This document shows, one piece after another, positions 34,739-46,794 of a stretch of DNA of 64,000 nt (within the stretch, counting starts at the first letter, position 1; every line of letters begins with the position of its first letter). The translations under genes and the position numbers were made by a program. The notes below the pieces were generated by a model. It ran no database searches. It was not told the DNA's origin and worked only from the letters and a program-made list of their open reading frames with translations. Source of the stretch: Branchiostoma floridae (Eukaryota; Chordata; Leptocardii; Amphioxiformes; Branchiostomatidae); the NCBI RefSeq assembly GCF_000003815.2, contig NC_049992.1:7844353-7908352 (forward strand). The letters are read 5' to 3'.

Positions 34739-34949
34739 ATCTCCAAGTAGATCTTTGGAGGGAAACCCTAAGTTCCATTTCTGACTGCCCTCTACTTGTC
34801 TTGAGGTAAAGATCACCTGTAAATTGCTAATAATCAGATCATGTGCACAAAATTAGTACCTCTTTCTTAACAAGTATCTGCTGAAGGTTGCCTGTAAAGT
34901 GGAGACAGTTAACAAGAAGATTTTGCTCTCCAAAGATCTGCTTGGAGAT
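34739..34949. mobile_element. MITE-like element, ATCTCCAAGCAGATC ends
   Basis: A 211-bp unit. Left end ATCTCCAAGTAGATCTTTGG, right end the near-complement, one mismatch over about 20 bp. Non-coding. Confidence 0.65.
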
Positions 34950-35225
34950 TAGAGGGGTGCTTAGCTTTATCTTCTTAATTTATCTGTGTATGTCTAAGAG
35001 AACAAGACCCAGGGGAGTACAACACATTTCCTTTGCCCTCTGGGTTTCCTGTGATTCAACAAGGGACCCCTCCCCCCAACAACACTTTTTGAAAAGAAAC
35101 TGCAATTAGGACTGCTCAATCTAGTACATGTACCAGTAAGAGTAACTATCGGTACTACTACAAAAAAAGTACAAAGATCACCTTCAACTTTCAAAAAGGA
35201 ATCATTTGTTATTAAGTGTCTGCAT

Positions 35226-35240
35226 GGGGGGGGGGGGGGG
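35226..35240 (+). repeat. Poly-G run
   Basis: Fifteen consecutive G residues, followed by G-rich sequence. Confidence 0.95.
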
Positions 35241-38200
35241 TGAGGGGGTCCCTTGCTTGAAATGCTTCACCCTGAATTGAGGAGGGGGTACTTAACATAT
35301 CATAATAAATTCGGGAAGGCAACAATGCAAATTCAGCCATTTCGCTATTGATTACAGAAATAGGATAACGTAGCCGAAATACAGAAAAAAGAAAATTGCT
35401 ATTACGTAAGCCCTCTGTAGGCCACCCACAGAAAAGTCACAGTACTAATTTTCCCTACCTCAGGGTCTAAGCTGATTCAATACTTCTATAGACCTACATC
35501 TGCCACAGCAGCATTTTCTTATCTTGCAAAGATTTAGTATAATCTCTAAAAGCATTCTTGACTCCAACATCTAATCCCTTGATCCTTCAGAGAAAATGCT
35601 TCTGACAAAAGTCTTAAAAATTCTATCAGAACTTCATTCTTTTCCTTTTTATCTCATTTACAAAGTAATCATCAAGACACCGGCAAACAAACAGAGGTGC
35701 AAACATAGCCTCCTTAGAGCTGTGAATAATCCAAGGAGGTTATATAACTTCCTTGAATAATCTCATAGTTGGCCACCTTTGTACAGTGTAATTGGGAGAT
35801 TTTTATCTGTTAACAGCTGTGTGGCTAGTTAGTTTGATATCCCTAAGTCCAAGTTGCTGACAGTAACATAAAACACTGGTGAACTTGGCAAGAACAAGCT
35901 GTGTTGTCAGTCTGGGAACAGTTGGCTTTTTGTTTGTAACAAACTGGCCGAAATCCATTCTCATTTAAACTGGCAAGGTGCATACTTGTGATGTAAGCAA
36001 AATTACCAGTGAGTGTATAAAAAAGAAATAAAAAAAAGCATTGGCAGAATTACAAATTGTTAGTTCACAAGAGTTTTTAAAGTGAAAATATAGCAAGCGA
36101 ACATCATAAGTGCAACGGGCATGTAGGGTAAACGTTATGACCATGTCCACTCCATAAACCTAAGTGCACCAAGGCATACACCTGGTCCTCAGGCTTTGTT
36201 TTCATGATGTTTTTCCAGTTAAGCATATTTTTTTGTGTTTTTGGAAAATCCGTGAACCGACAAACTAAATTAGTGTGGCCCTAGCTGTTCTCCTAAGGGC
36301 TGTAAGCTTCAGCATTAGCGTGCAAGAAGGCAAAGAATGGAGTTGGGGGGTCTTGTCTTCAAACATAAGAGACAAATGCAACATCTTGAACTTGTTGACG
36401 AGATTTGTCTGGAACTGAAGGATTTTCCTTGGTTCCCTGTACAAAGGTGCAGGACAGCAGGAATCCTCAAATTGGACATTTCAGCCTCTCACTTTCACTA
36501 CTGTAAAACTTTGAATATTTGCAGCGGCTTTATTTTGCACTGTCCTTGAATACTGTGTACTTTCTTTGCATTTCTACCATACTACAGGATTGTTTTAACA
36601 GCGAACTTCAAACAGTGTGAAAACCTTCTGTCCTTTCCTACTTATGAAAATAATGAATGAAAAACTAAAATAAAATGAATGAACACTGCAATGAAAGAAA
36701 TTTTATGGTATTTCTTTATTTGATATACTGTGAGCATTCACTTGACTTTCTTCCAATTTTGTAAAACATTTTTTGAGTGTCTTACCACTGCCAAGGGTAA
36801 TCACAGCTGCACATTCCAACTAACTAATGGCAATGAATATACATTATTTCCTCACAAAAGGTTCTTTCAGAGGGAGCTTAATCAATTCTTTCGATTTCTA
36901 ATGTTTTCTCAAGTTCATTGGTCTCCTTGATCTTGAGAATTTCATTCCAACCCTTAGAGTGAATGAGACCTCTGTGATACAGCTGGTGTGTGAAACTCGA
37001 TCTGGTAGGGTTGAATATGCACATTGTGAATCTTGTATATATACATTTTCTCTGTCTGTCTGTCTGACTTAAGTGTGAGAGTGGCAATTGTTGACCAAAC
37101 ATTTGTTACAACACCTGGGCCTTCCCGGGCTGTGGACCGTTAGTTGTGGAGGAAACTTGTGATTGACTGCTCTAATATGACTCTGAATGCACAGATGATG
37201 ATGATGATTTTCAGGGGTATGTCAAATTGTATGGAAACTTTTCTACCCAGGATTGTCCACTGTATATTTTTCTTTTCCAATAAAATGATTAGAAGAAGAG
37301 ATGATGTACCAAATCAAATGTTCCTGATTTTCCCTCCTTATCCAATACCCAATACAAGGCTACATCAGTGAGAGTCTATCGTGGAAACATGTATTGGTCC
37401 ACATGCAGTTCATCTGCTAACATTTTCCTCCACATTACATACATGTAAGTATATAACTTGAAAAAGGACACTTCACATTATAGTTATCACTCATTCAATC
37501 AGAACATGAATTTTGAAGATTGACCTTGCAGTATCACACAGTGCCAACATTTCTGACCAGAACACCTTTGGGATGACAAGAATTATAACAAGGCCAGGGC
37601 AGGCTCATTCCATCAATGGTAAGTAGGGCAAGGCACAAGGACATGTTCCTTGAACCATGAAGAACTATCAAAGCACCTCCTTGAGTTGGGATCAAGCTTA
37701 ATTTACAGCCCCCAGTATAAAAACGGCTAGCCTTTCCTTCTGAGGGTTTAACAGCCTGACCTCCCATGATTCCCCCCTCCTGGGTTCTATCCAAAGGTCT
37801 CGGGAGGTGACCTTGAGACATACCTGCCGGTCATCTTTGACCTTGCTGTCACAGCTTCAACTTTTTCTCACCCAAAAAACAACATACCATATTAAAGACC
37901 ATACTTACATGTACTGGTATATAACCTCTGTATGTGATGCAATACAGTGGTTCTTTGTCAAAGGTCTCTTTCACACAGGAAGCCAGCTAAATTCAAGGTC
38001 ATGTCTCGAGATATTGGGGTTGCCCTCTTGCTGATATGTGAAAATGGTTCCCTTCCATCAGCTGCCACTGATCCACCTGACCTCTGACCTTCCACCTGAC
38101 CTTTGCCCCAGACATGCAGAGGTCAGGTTTGGGCAGGGGGTTCAGGTGGCGCAAAGCTAGCCCATGTGGAGCCAGTTAACTTTTCACATCAACTTGTGAA

Positions 38201-39203
38201 ACAACAAGCCGTGCCCCACAACGAACCTGTCAAGACCCTAAAATAGAGGTCTGAAATGTCGTAAGTACTCTCTAGCCACAAAAATGAAGAGGTTCAAAGT
38301 GGATTTAAACTTTATGGCCTGTTTGGCGAAGTCGTATCTGTAGATTGAGCATTGTAACAAACGTGCGTCCACTGAATGAAATCTGTGGCTACTACCTTAG
38401 CCTAAGTACCATCCTCCGTATTATCTTTTCACTTTCTAACCTTGGATCTGGACCAGACTCCATGATACTAGCAAGCAAAAAGACTGAGCCAGTGGTTACT
38501 ACAGAAGGTGGTACCCAGGCTACCTCTATACTTCTAACAGGATCCTGAAATACAGTTACTGTGAATCATCTTAAGTACGGAAGAACTTTATTTCCAGCAG
38601 AGGAGGAAAGGACCGCAGACTCCATGTATGATTACTTAGCCTATTGGTTACCTCTGACAGCATCCTGAAATACAGGAATAAAAATCTCAATTTTTTTTAG
38701 GCCAAATGATGGCCCAATGAATGCAGAATTAAGGACTGCGATGTCTACTAGTATTCAGTAAGCATCATTTTCCCCTAGCCAGAAGGACGCGACTGTGTCC
38801 TTTCTCAACTACACCATCAGTTCCTTGCTTTGGTATTTATGACCAAGGCACTAATATATTTTGGTACTGACAGTTCAGTGACCCTGCCGTACCCTCCAGT
38901 GATGCCTTCTGCCATATGAATCTTTGATGACTATATTTAGGATTATTTATTTGGCAAGGGGAGGGAGGAGTTGTCCCCTGGGGTTATGTTATTACAACTT
39001 TCACCAGTCGCATACTAGTGGAGAATGAACTTTGATTTTTGGTGAATATCAAAATCATCTGGAAATCTACATCCCTCTCTATTTTAACCAAGTTTTCTCT
39101 CTTCTTTGACTATGAATGCTAATCCACTTGAATTTTAAAACATAACTGAAAGGAAATTTGATTTCAGTTACAGAAACTAAGAAAGGTCCATGCGAGCCAT
39201 CTC

Positions 39204-39273
39204 GAGTGAGTGAGTGAGTGAGTGAATGAGTTTGAGTGAGTGAATGATTGAGTGAGTGAATGGGTGGGTGGGT
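39204..39273 (+). repeat. GAGT tetranucleotide repeat
   Basis: Interrupted (GAGT)n with gaat and gggt variants, about 70 bp. Confidence 0.9.
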
Positions 39274-40501
39274 TTGATTTGAGCAAGTAAAACTTAAAGG
39301 TGCTGCAAAAATTTATTTCATCATTGTCTCAACTGTTTTCTCAAACCTATGTTTTCCCTCCAACAAGCCCAAAGACCAGGAGCATACAAACCCACATGCG
39401 TGGCCTCCACGGTTCCAATCCTGACTTCAATGTGGTTTCCGCGACCCCTTTTAGACCTGGCTTTTAGAAGTGTTTTCACATCTGAACAGCGCCCAGTTGA
39501 CCATGTATTAGAGATGTTTTCTAAATCGTTGTCACTCGCATGCCTTGAAAGCAGTGTGTGGTATGTTTATACATCTTGGCAGAGGTACAATGTAATGAAA
39601 GCTTCAGTATGGCAATATTTTGGTTAGAGCTCTGCATTGCTACAAAAATTGTTTGCAAAACATACTTTTATTATTATTATGTCATCAGGTCATGTTTCAA
39701 TGGCACTATATTGGACTTAGGCCAACGATTCAATTTGCTGAGCTTGACATACACAACAAAATTTGTGCTACACTTACTGTAAATCATCTTAAATATACAA
39801 GAACTTTATTTCCAGCTGAGAAGGAAAAGGGGGTATTCACAGTGCTACAAGATTGCAGTTCAAACAATTCAGTAGTACAGTACTAAGACAGCACATGTTT
39901 ACGAAGTAATGGGTTGATGCATGTACAACCACAAGTTTTTCATGATGACAGGGATATTTAAAAGACAGTCATCTTGGTGTGTTACCTTAAGGGCTGTCCT
40001 ATCAGCTATATTGATACAGATCTTTTTATAAGTGTCATAAGAATTTGAATTATGTATAGTCATAGAGCTACAGATACATGTATATAGTATTTGACTTCAG
40101 AGCTTGTATTGTCAGAATTTCCCATTCTAGTGTCCAATCAAAAATGACCAGTGTTAACAGTATACAGAAAAAGGATAATCCCAAACAGGGAGAAGAGCAA
40201 ACCATGTGGGATATACTGTCATTGCAACCTAGACTGCCATGCCAATGAAAACATGTAGGGGCATCATGCTGGCAGCACCACCACTGCCCTCAAACCAAGC
40301 AAGGCCTGACCTGACAGATCCTGCCAAGTTCAGGACACCAAGTTCAAGGGCACCTTGCTCCCCGTCACCCTCTGAAGTGGGGTAAACATTTTTCAAGATG
40401 GAAGAAGTGAAAGTGACTTGGAACAGGCCTATGTATTGACACCCCTATGTTAGGATTACGGTAATTGTGTGTTAGAGAACTTGGACCATAGGGGTGTTCG
40501 A

Positions 40502-40581
40502 ACATAGGGCGGTCAGAACATAGGGCGGTCAAAACATAGGGTGGTCAGAATGTAGGGTGGTCAGAACATGGGGATGCCAGA
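40502..40581 (+). repeat. 16-bp tandem repeat with CATAGGG core
   Basis: Five units of acatagggyggtcaga, 16 bp each, increasingly degenerate to the right. Single related units continue on both sides (40436-40500 and 40880-40930), and a telomere-like CCCTAACCCTAAC follows at 40848-40860. Confidence 0.85.
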
Positions 40582-43380
40582 ATATTACAAAGGAGTTTCT
40601 GGACCTAGGCCTATCGTAACATAGGGGTGTCTGACTATTGGAACATACGAGTGAAACCAAAGTGACCAGAGTCTAATATTTTGATAGATTGATGCAGTTT
40701 AAGTTTAACGTTACAGCTTTTGAAAAGAATGTAGGGTGTCTTTCAAGCATGCCATCACAAAGGATGATACCATTTATCATTTATATGATAAGTCATATCA
40801 GAATCAGAACATGTCCTTAGACAGTTCCAACCCTACATTCTGACACCCCCTAACCCTAACACATCAGCCCTGGAGTCGTTGGAACATGGGTTGTCAGACC
40901 ATAGGTATGTTGGACATAGGGGTGTCAGAAAATGAAGCTGTCGCAACATGGGACTTTTCCTGGTTAGGCAACTACCCTCAAACTAACAGAGGGACTATGG
41001 TGACAGTGTCTGCCAAGATCAGGATTCCAAGTTCAAGGCCTCCTTGCTCAAGGTCGCCTTCTGAAGTTGAATAAACATCTCCAACAAATTGTAGGAAACT
41101 CAGTAACAAATCCAAAAGAGCTGGGACAACAGTCCAGGAAAAGCACAGTTTGTCCTGACAGATTTGCGAAGCTCCAGGACACCAAGTTCAAGGGCACAGT
41201 CACCCTCTGAAGTGGTCCAAACATTCTCCGAACCACGGGTGAAGTCCCAGGCATGCTAACACTGATAGTCCCTGCAGCCTACTTGTCCAGGAATCTAGTA
41301 CTGGGATGCCGCCATCAAATACACAGCATACTTGCCGTGCTCAGAGCTGTTTTTCTTTATTCCTGGGGCCAGAGAGATGGTGGTCGCTGCTATCATGTGT
41401 CGTGTCACAGCTTCCTGAGAGGCTGTCGTATGTGGCACTTGCGCCAGAACTATCTTCTCTCCTGTACCATTAGTAAACAATGGTCACTTTGAATTAGGAA
41501 AGACACCAGCAAGATGGAATCTGAAGTCATTATAAAAATGTATATTGACTTTTAAAGAAATAGATTCACCATAATAGGAAGGGAAGGTTCTTTCAAATAT
41601 AATCTTGTCTAAGCCAAATTTCAATTTGAATAGACGTGGAATTTCACATTTTTGATCACTACTAAACAACTTTACTGCATTACGAGATCAAAATATGCAT
41701 GGCCACTCTACAATGTATGTGTAAAAATTAAAATATCAATTTGTGTGGGCAATTTCCAACTTGTATATACAAAGTAAGTACTACTTTTTAGTTTTACAAT
41801 TTTTTCATAGATAATTGAGCGAGGTGATTTTATTCCTGAATGATATAACTGTTATGATTGTTACAGTATAAAACTTTCGACACTTGGCTTTTACACACAA
41901 ATTTCACACAGACGAATTGATCTAAATGATTGAAATGTGTCAAGTTTGGCTTGTGCAGACGAATATACCTTTATCGTGGTTTCCGGAGTTCCTCTCAAGT
42001 TCCTCTGTTATCAGTCTAAACAAAGAAGTTGCTTTTTCCTGGCTGCTTCCCAGCACAACATTTGTGCAACACAATGTGATTGCAGGGTTATACTTGAAAG
42101 ACAACCACTTTCCTAGCAAAGTTTTTTGATATAACACTCTTTTACTTTTTATTATGCAGAAAAATTAAATACAGTAGAATTATGAAAATGATGCTAAAAC
42201 AATCTGTTGGTATGACCATCACAAAAGTCTTAAGTGACACTAGTATTTTGAAAATGCATGGTTATGCTTTTGAGCAAACTTTCTGAGTTTCTTTTAATGT
42301 GTTGGCTTATTATTTACAGTTAAATGTATAGCTGCAGTTTGAAATGGAGCTGCAAGGGGGCTTACATACATGTAATCTCACAATAGTGACTTATTGTTTT
42401 AGATACATTCTGCAACTGGATCTAAAATGTTTTAACATTTAAAAATGCTAGTAAGATTTCCTTTCATTTGATTTGAAATATGACGATCCATTCACATTTT
42501 CTTTATTGCATATGTAACGTTATATTCACACACAACTGTGCTTGGGTAAACTAAAATAACGCCATTGTCAAGGCTTGGCAAAAGGACCTCTTAAAAACAA
42601 GAAAACAAATTAGAATGTAATTCGTTCTGATAATTTCCCACCCACATCCTTGCTATCTCATTGTGATTAATCATCTTCTGAGTTGGAAGAGACTTCACTT
42701 TCCTGTTGACTAGGATTCCAGAGGAAACATAAACAGCTATCTGATATTAGGTTACACCTTTTCCTGACTATCAACCCACCACTGGTAAATTTGATGTCCT
42801 TGTTGTTGGAGCGCAGTCAAATACAACTTCAGTGCTCCACCCTTTCCTTTGAAGCCTTGTTCTATTACTGATGATGTTCTTGGCTTGGTTGGGATGTTTG
42901 CTTGTGGTGAGGACAAATCCATAGTGCACTGAAAGGATGTTTATAAAGTCTGAGGCAAACACATACTTCCTTGCCATAAAGTTCCACTATAAACAAATTG
43001 TGTGAAATACAAACATTCACTAGTAGAATAAGAAGATACTGTAATTCTTGAAATTTTATGTTAGTGTGTTTTCACGGGCCTGATACACACCGAACTTGAA
43101 CTAGTTTGTTGCCATTACTTTATATTTTGTGACTACAGCGCTACAACTAACCATGAAGTAAACAAAACAATGCGAATACTCTACTTTCTCATTATTTTCA
43201 AATAGCTTACATTGACTCTTATTTTTTAGATATCTACACATACTTGTTTTATAGTTATGACCTAGAAATAAATTGTTGAAATGTTTGCAGAGTTAGATGT
43301 ATCCTAAACATGTGACTGTCTGAAATGTATCCTGTTTTTCCAGTATGTGTGTGTCATTGATTCTGTTTCCTCCTTCCTAG

Positions 43381-43509
43381 AAGCCTGGTGTCCCCAAGGC
43401 CACTGATGTGACAGAGTTGATGGGACCCACTGGAGGAGACCTGGATGTTGTTGGATCCTTGCCCCATTTCATGGTACACAGAGAACATGACATCATCCCT
43501 ACACATCTG
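43381..43509 (+). CDS. Isolated exon of an unrecognised plus-strand gene
   Basis: A 129-bp exon with a pyrimidine-rich acceptor (ttcctccttcctag) and an ideal donor GTAAGT at 43510. Only one frame is open: 43 codons, phase 0-0, and a TAG lies immediately upstream in that frame, so the exon border is needed. The peptide contains T-E-L-M-G-P-T-G-G-D-L-D-V-V-G and ends H-F-M-V-H-R-E-H-D-I-I-P-T-H-L, which looks like ordinary conserved globular sequence, not repeat translation. I do not recognise the family and found no partner exon nearby. It may belong to a plus-strand gene with large introns, or be a captured exon. A foldback MITE begins 8 bp beyond the donor. Confidence 0.6.
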
Positions 43510-43517
43510 GTAAGTAG

Positions 43518-43582
43518 CCTGGATACTGGACCCCAATCTTGTTTTTGTATTTTTGAGATCGGGCTGGGGTCTGGTAACCAGG
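43518..43582. mobile_element. Foldback MITE next to a donor site
   Basis: Short diverged member of the CAGCCCGATCT family: outer arms CCTGGATACTGG and CTGGTAACCAGG, with gagatcgggctgggg in the right arm. Confidence 0.55.
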
Positions 43583-45881
43583 CTATCTGGTAAGAGGCAG
43601 GGTCAATCTTTCATATTACTACCACACTTTCTCGATTCAAGTACACACTTTAGTCTTAGAAACTTGTCAAAATCCAAAAGGTAATTCAAGTTGTTGTCAA
43701 AGTCAGGGTTTGTACTTTTTTCAAGGTTATTGCTCAAATAAACGGGAAGAGGGCCTCAAATCAGAGCCAGGAACCCAGTAGAACACTGACTGGCACAGCC
43801 AAAAGACTACTGAAAATGTACAATTTAAAGAAGTCCATGATTTATGTAAATCATCCAGAAAAGGAAACAATCTGGTGCAAAATGTGTTCAAGATTGGGTG
43901 CAGAAAGCTGTTGGCAGTGCCAGTTAGTAATTTCTGTGCTAAATGCCCCTACAAGATCTACACTTGAGTCACCGTCTTGATTTGTAAGAAATCAAATGCA
44001 TCTTCTGATCCAAAAGTGGGATTGCAAAACACTTAGGACTGCAGCAGGAAAGATGATGCTACTCATCCCTTTCTCAGTCTCTGCTAATGCTATCTTTGTA
44101 CATTGCATTGCCTTGGCAAATTAAACTACACCTACATAATTAAGAGGCTCAACCAATTATAACATCTGTGGGAGGAAGTGAGAACAAAAGCTCACTATCT
44201 ACCCTAATTTCATCAATTACTTCACAACCCTTTTAATGTGGTTAACAAGTACATGTCAAACACCGAGTCAACAAAGCTACCATCTCAAGACAAAGACTTC
44301 TTGACAACATCTTAGGGTCAAAACGACTTCTTAACGAGACTGGTGGCGTCTTCATATAAGATAACAAACAGTTGCTAATGAGAAGACGTCTTAAAACAGT
44401 TGGTCCCTGCACAGGCCAGGTCATGAAGGCTGTCACCGTCATAAGGAATGTGGCGAGGAACACTTGAAGAAGATTATGTAGGCACCTTGACATGAGGAAA
44501 TTGGCAGTAGGCATTCTTGTTAGAGTTGATCCATACAAGCTGTGATGGGGGTAGAGAGTAGGGCAGAGTGTACATGTACATCTTGTGCGCGCTGAGTGTG
44601 TTCGATTTATTCAACGGAAGCCTTTGTGATTCGAGTAGAACTCCATGCAATACAGCAAGTTATCACCTAAGTCAGAAACAACATTTTTGCGGCCCAGGTT
44701 TGACATCAATATATACATATAGACACCTTCCTTACACTATATCCAGTTTTCTATTCACAGCGTGATGATTTTGCTAACTTAAAAGCACTGAAAAAATGTC
44801 ATTATCTACAGTATATCCCGAACTTTGCATGAACTAACAGAGATGTTTACAGCTTTATCGCAGAAACTGCTAGGCTTTCTATTCCGGCTTTCATCTGCTA
44901 TAAGGGATGCCGATTCTAGATCAAGGTTTTACGATAAAATTGGACCACCTTGTTAGTGAGCATGTGCGGACATGTGGGTACGATGAGGACTTCTGCACGT
45001 AGCTCATACCGTATTAGACAGACAACACGTAAAGAGGGTAACATCCGGTCAAGGTACGTTCACCATAGTTTCATCAACAAGGTTTCTGCACGTGGGATAA
45101 ACCCTGGTTGACTGATAAGTTGGAAGAGTAAGGCCTAATACATGTATGTAGTAAATGCTGTGTATTCACATAACGTCAAAGGCAATGGTGGATGTTTACG
45201 ACTGACAAAGATGTATAAACCATTATCATCATGATCATTATTATTGTTTATATATATATTATGAATTATAATGTTCCTGCATCCAAGTTGGCACGTACAT
45301 TTTGTACTAACATGTCACAGTCATGCAAACTAGTTCAAAGACCCCTTTTCTTCAATCCTCTGAGATAAATAGTGTAACGTTACTAACAGAGTACCACAGA
45401 CAAATAGAATGACAGTCTGTCTATCTGTTGAACAGCTTTCCTGTGTCTAGGGAAGCTTGTCCTTGGACATGTGATACATGCTAACAGTCATAATGACTTG
45501 TCCATCACATTGTCAAGTGGTTGTACTCTTTTCCTAATTCTACTAGTGGGTCATTGATCGTAACGGATGAACGAACTACTTTTGCAAGATTGTTCAGATT
45601 TGACATATGACCACTCTTAAGGTGGCACTATGAGGAAAAAAGGAAGCAATCAAAAATCTTTGGTGTGTTTTCCTGTTGAAACATTGGTATGATACCACAG
45701 TGACTATAAAAACAAATATTACTGCCAGGCCTGAAAAGCCACAAACTTGAGATATTTATTTATGTTTATACAGAATCTGTTTTAAGTTATCCCAGACTGA
45801 TACTAACAAAGACTGCTAACTGGACCCACGTGCCAAGGAAGAAATATGGGGTAATCACTAAATCAGAGCTATTGTACTGGT
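43583..45881. other. Non-coding stretch before YRE-2
   Basis: No domain, no convincing exon. The frames near 44242-44538 and 44568-44765 have no support. Confidence 0.5.
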
Positions 45882-46098
45882 AATCACAATTTCTAGCGTT
45901 TGACGTAGTCATTAGCGTGAAATTGCGTTTCTGCAGTAACACAGTTATGTTATGCAGGTGAAGTGTTGTACACAGGTGAAGACTAATGAGGGAGTGGCAT
46001 CCAGGTGTGCGAGTGCAGACAATGGATAAGAGGAAGTGACAAGCTGAGATAGTCATTCGAGGTCGCCACTGCTACAGCTACTGCCGTGTCTTCTTTTT
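45882..46098 (+). repeat. YRE-2 split direct repeat A1
   Basis: Outer 5' repeat, 217 bp, identical by eye to 50846-51062. It ends about 33 bp before the gag ATG. Confidence 0.92.
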
Positions 46099-46130
46099 GT
46101 CGGCAAGTGGCTGTATCAGACGCGTTCAGG

Positions 46131-46619
46131 ATGGCAGAATAGGAGAACTTGGAGTTCACCCAGACCCTGGAGGAGAATCTGACGGAAGCTAAGAAGCTGC
46201 TGGTCGCAGGAATAGTGAATAAAGCGGCGGACGAGTTACATAAAGGTGAGCAGTTGATTGCTTATCGTCAAAAATTGGTTCTCTTGGCTGAGAAATCACA
46301 AAATGGGTGGTCTATGGTCCAAGAATACATAAAAAATGATCTTGCAGATGATACAAATGATGAAAGCGTATCGCTAAAGCAGAATACAGAGCTAACAACA
46401 AGAAGAAAGACAGAGAGAGATGAAAAGCCGAAAATATAGTCCTTTCTGGAAGCCTCAAAACATTAATAATCAGTTAGTGTGAAGTCAAACTTCCGAGATA
46501 ATTCAATTAAACCAGGTAACTGTTTTACTTACTGGGAAGAGGGTCATTGGCGACTCATTTGTCCTAAGTTTCAACGGGGAAGAAACTGTAAAGTTAATAG
46601 TGATGTAGAATTGTCTTGA
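46131..46619 (+). pseudogene. YRE-2 gag-like ORF1 with zinc knuckle remnant
   Basis: The ATG at 46131 is followed by a TAG at codon 4, a clear ~97-codon stretch, further stops near 46437 and 46467, and an open stretch in the same frame to 46619. Seen: an acidic, helical N-terminal part with K-L-V-L-L-A-E-K-S-Q-N-G-W and D-L-A-D-D, as in Ngaro ORF1 proteins, a basic R-R-K-x-E-R segment, and a CCHC-like knuckle at 46521-46562 (C-x2-Y-x4-H-x4-C) whose second cysteine is replaced by tyrosine. The protein would bind element RNA. The stops make the gene dead. Confidence 0.72.
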
Positions 46620-46794
46620 AATGCCGTAACTTTATTGTGCCAGAACATTTAGATACTTGACAAGATTCCTCAGTTTTCGAAAATGGTAATTTCAACGACG
46701 TACTTGGAGCAATTTCGCATGAAGAATTCATGTTATTGAAAGATTTTGAGTATGAAGGTCAATAAAAAGTGACAGTTAGGAACCGTATAAGAAG

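Larger units (their letters stand above)
25749..43380. other. Long stretch without recognisable genes
   Basis: About 17.6 kb with no domain-bearing frame on either strand. Contents I can name: a tRNA-like SINE piece (26.5 kb), a telomere-like patch (27.3-27.5 kb), foldback elements (28.0, 31.4, 32.1 and 34.7 kb), the right end of a PIF/Harbinger-type MITE near 36.28 kb, microsatellites, a degenerate dispersed repeat at 38.56 and 39.78 kb sharing 'aagaactttatttccagc', and the 16-bp CATAGGG repeat at 40.5 kb. Related blocks with 'aagttcaagg' and 'tctgaagt' recur at 40.34, 41.03 and 41.19 kb. The rest is A/T-rich and unassigned. Confidence 0.5.
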
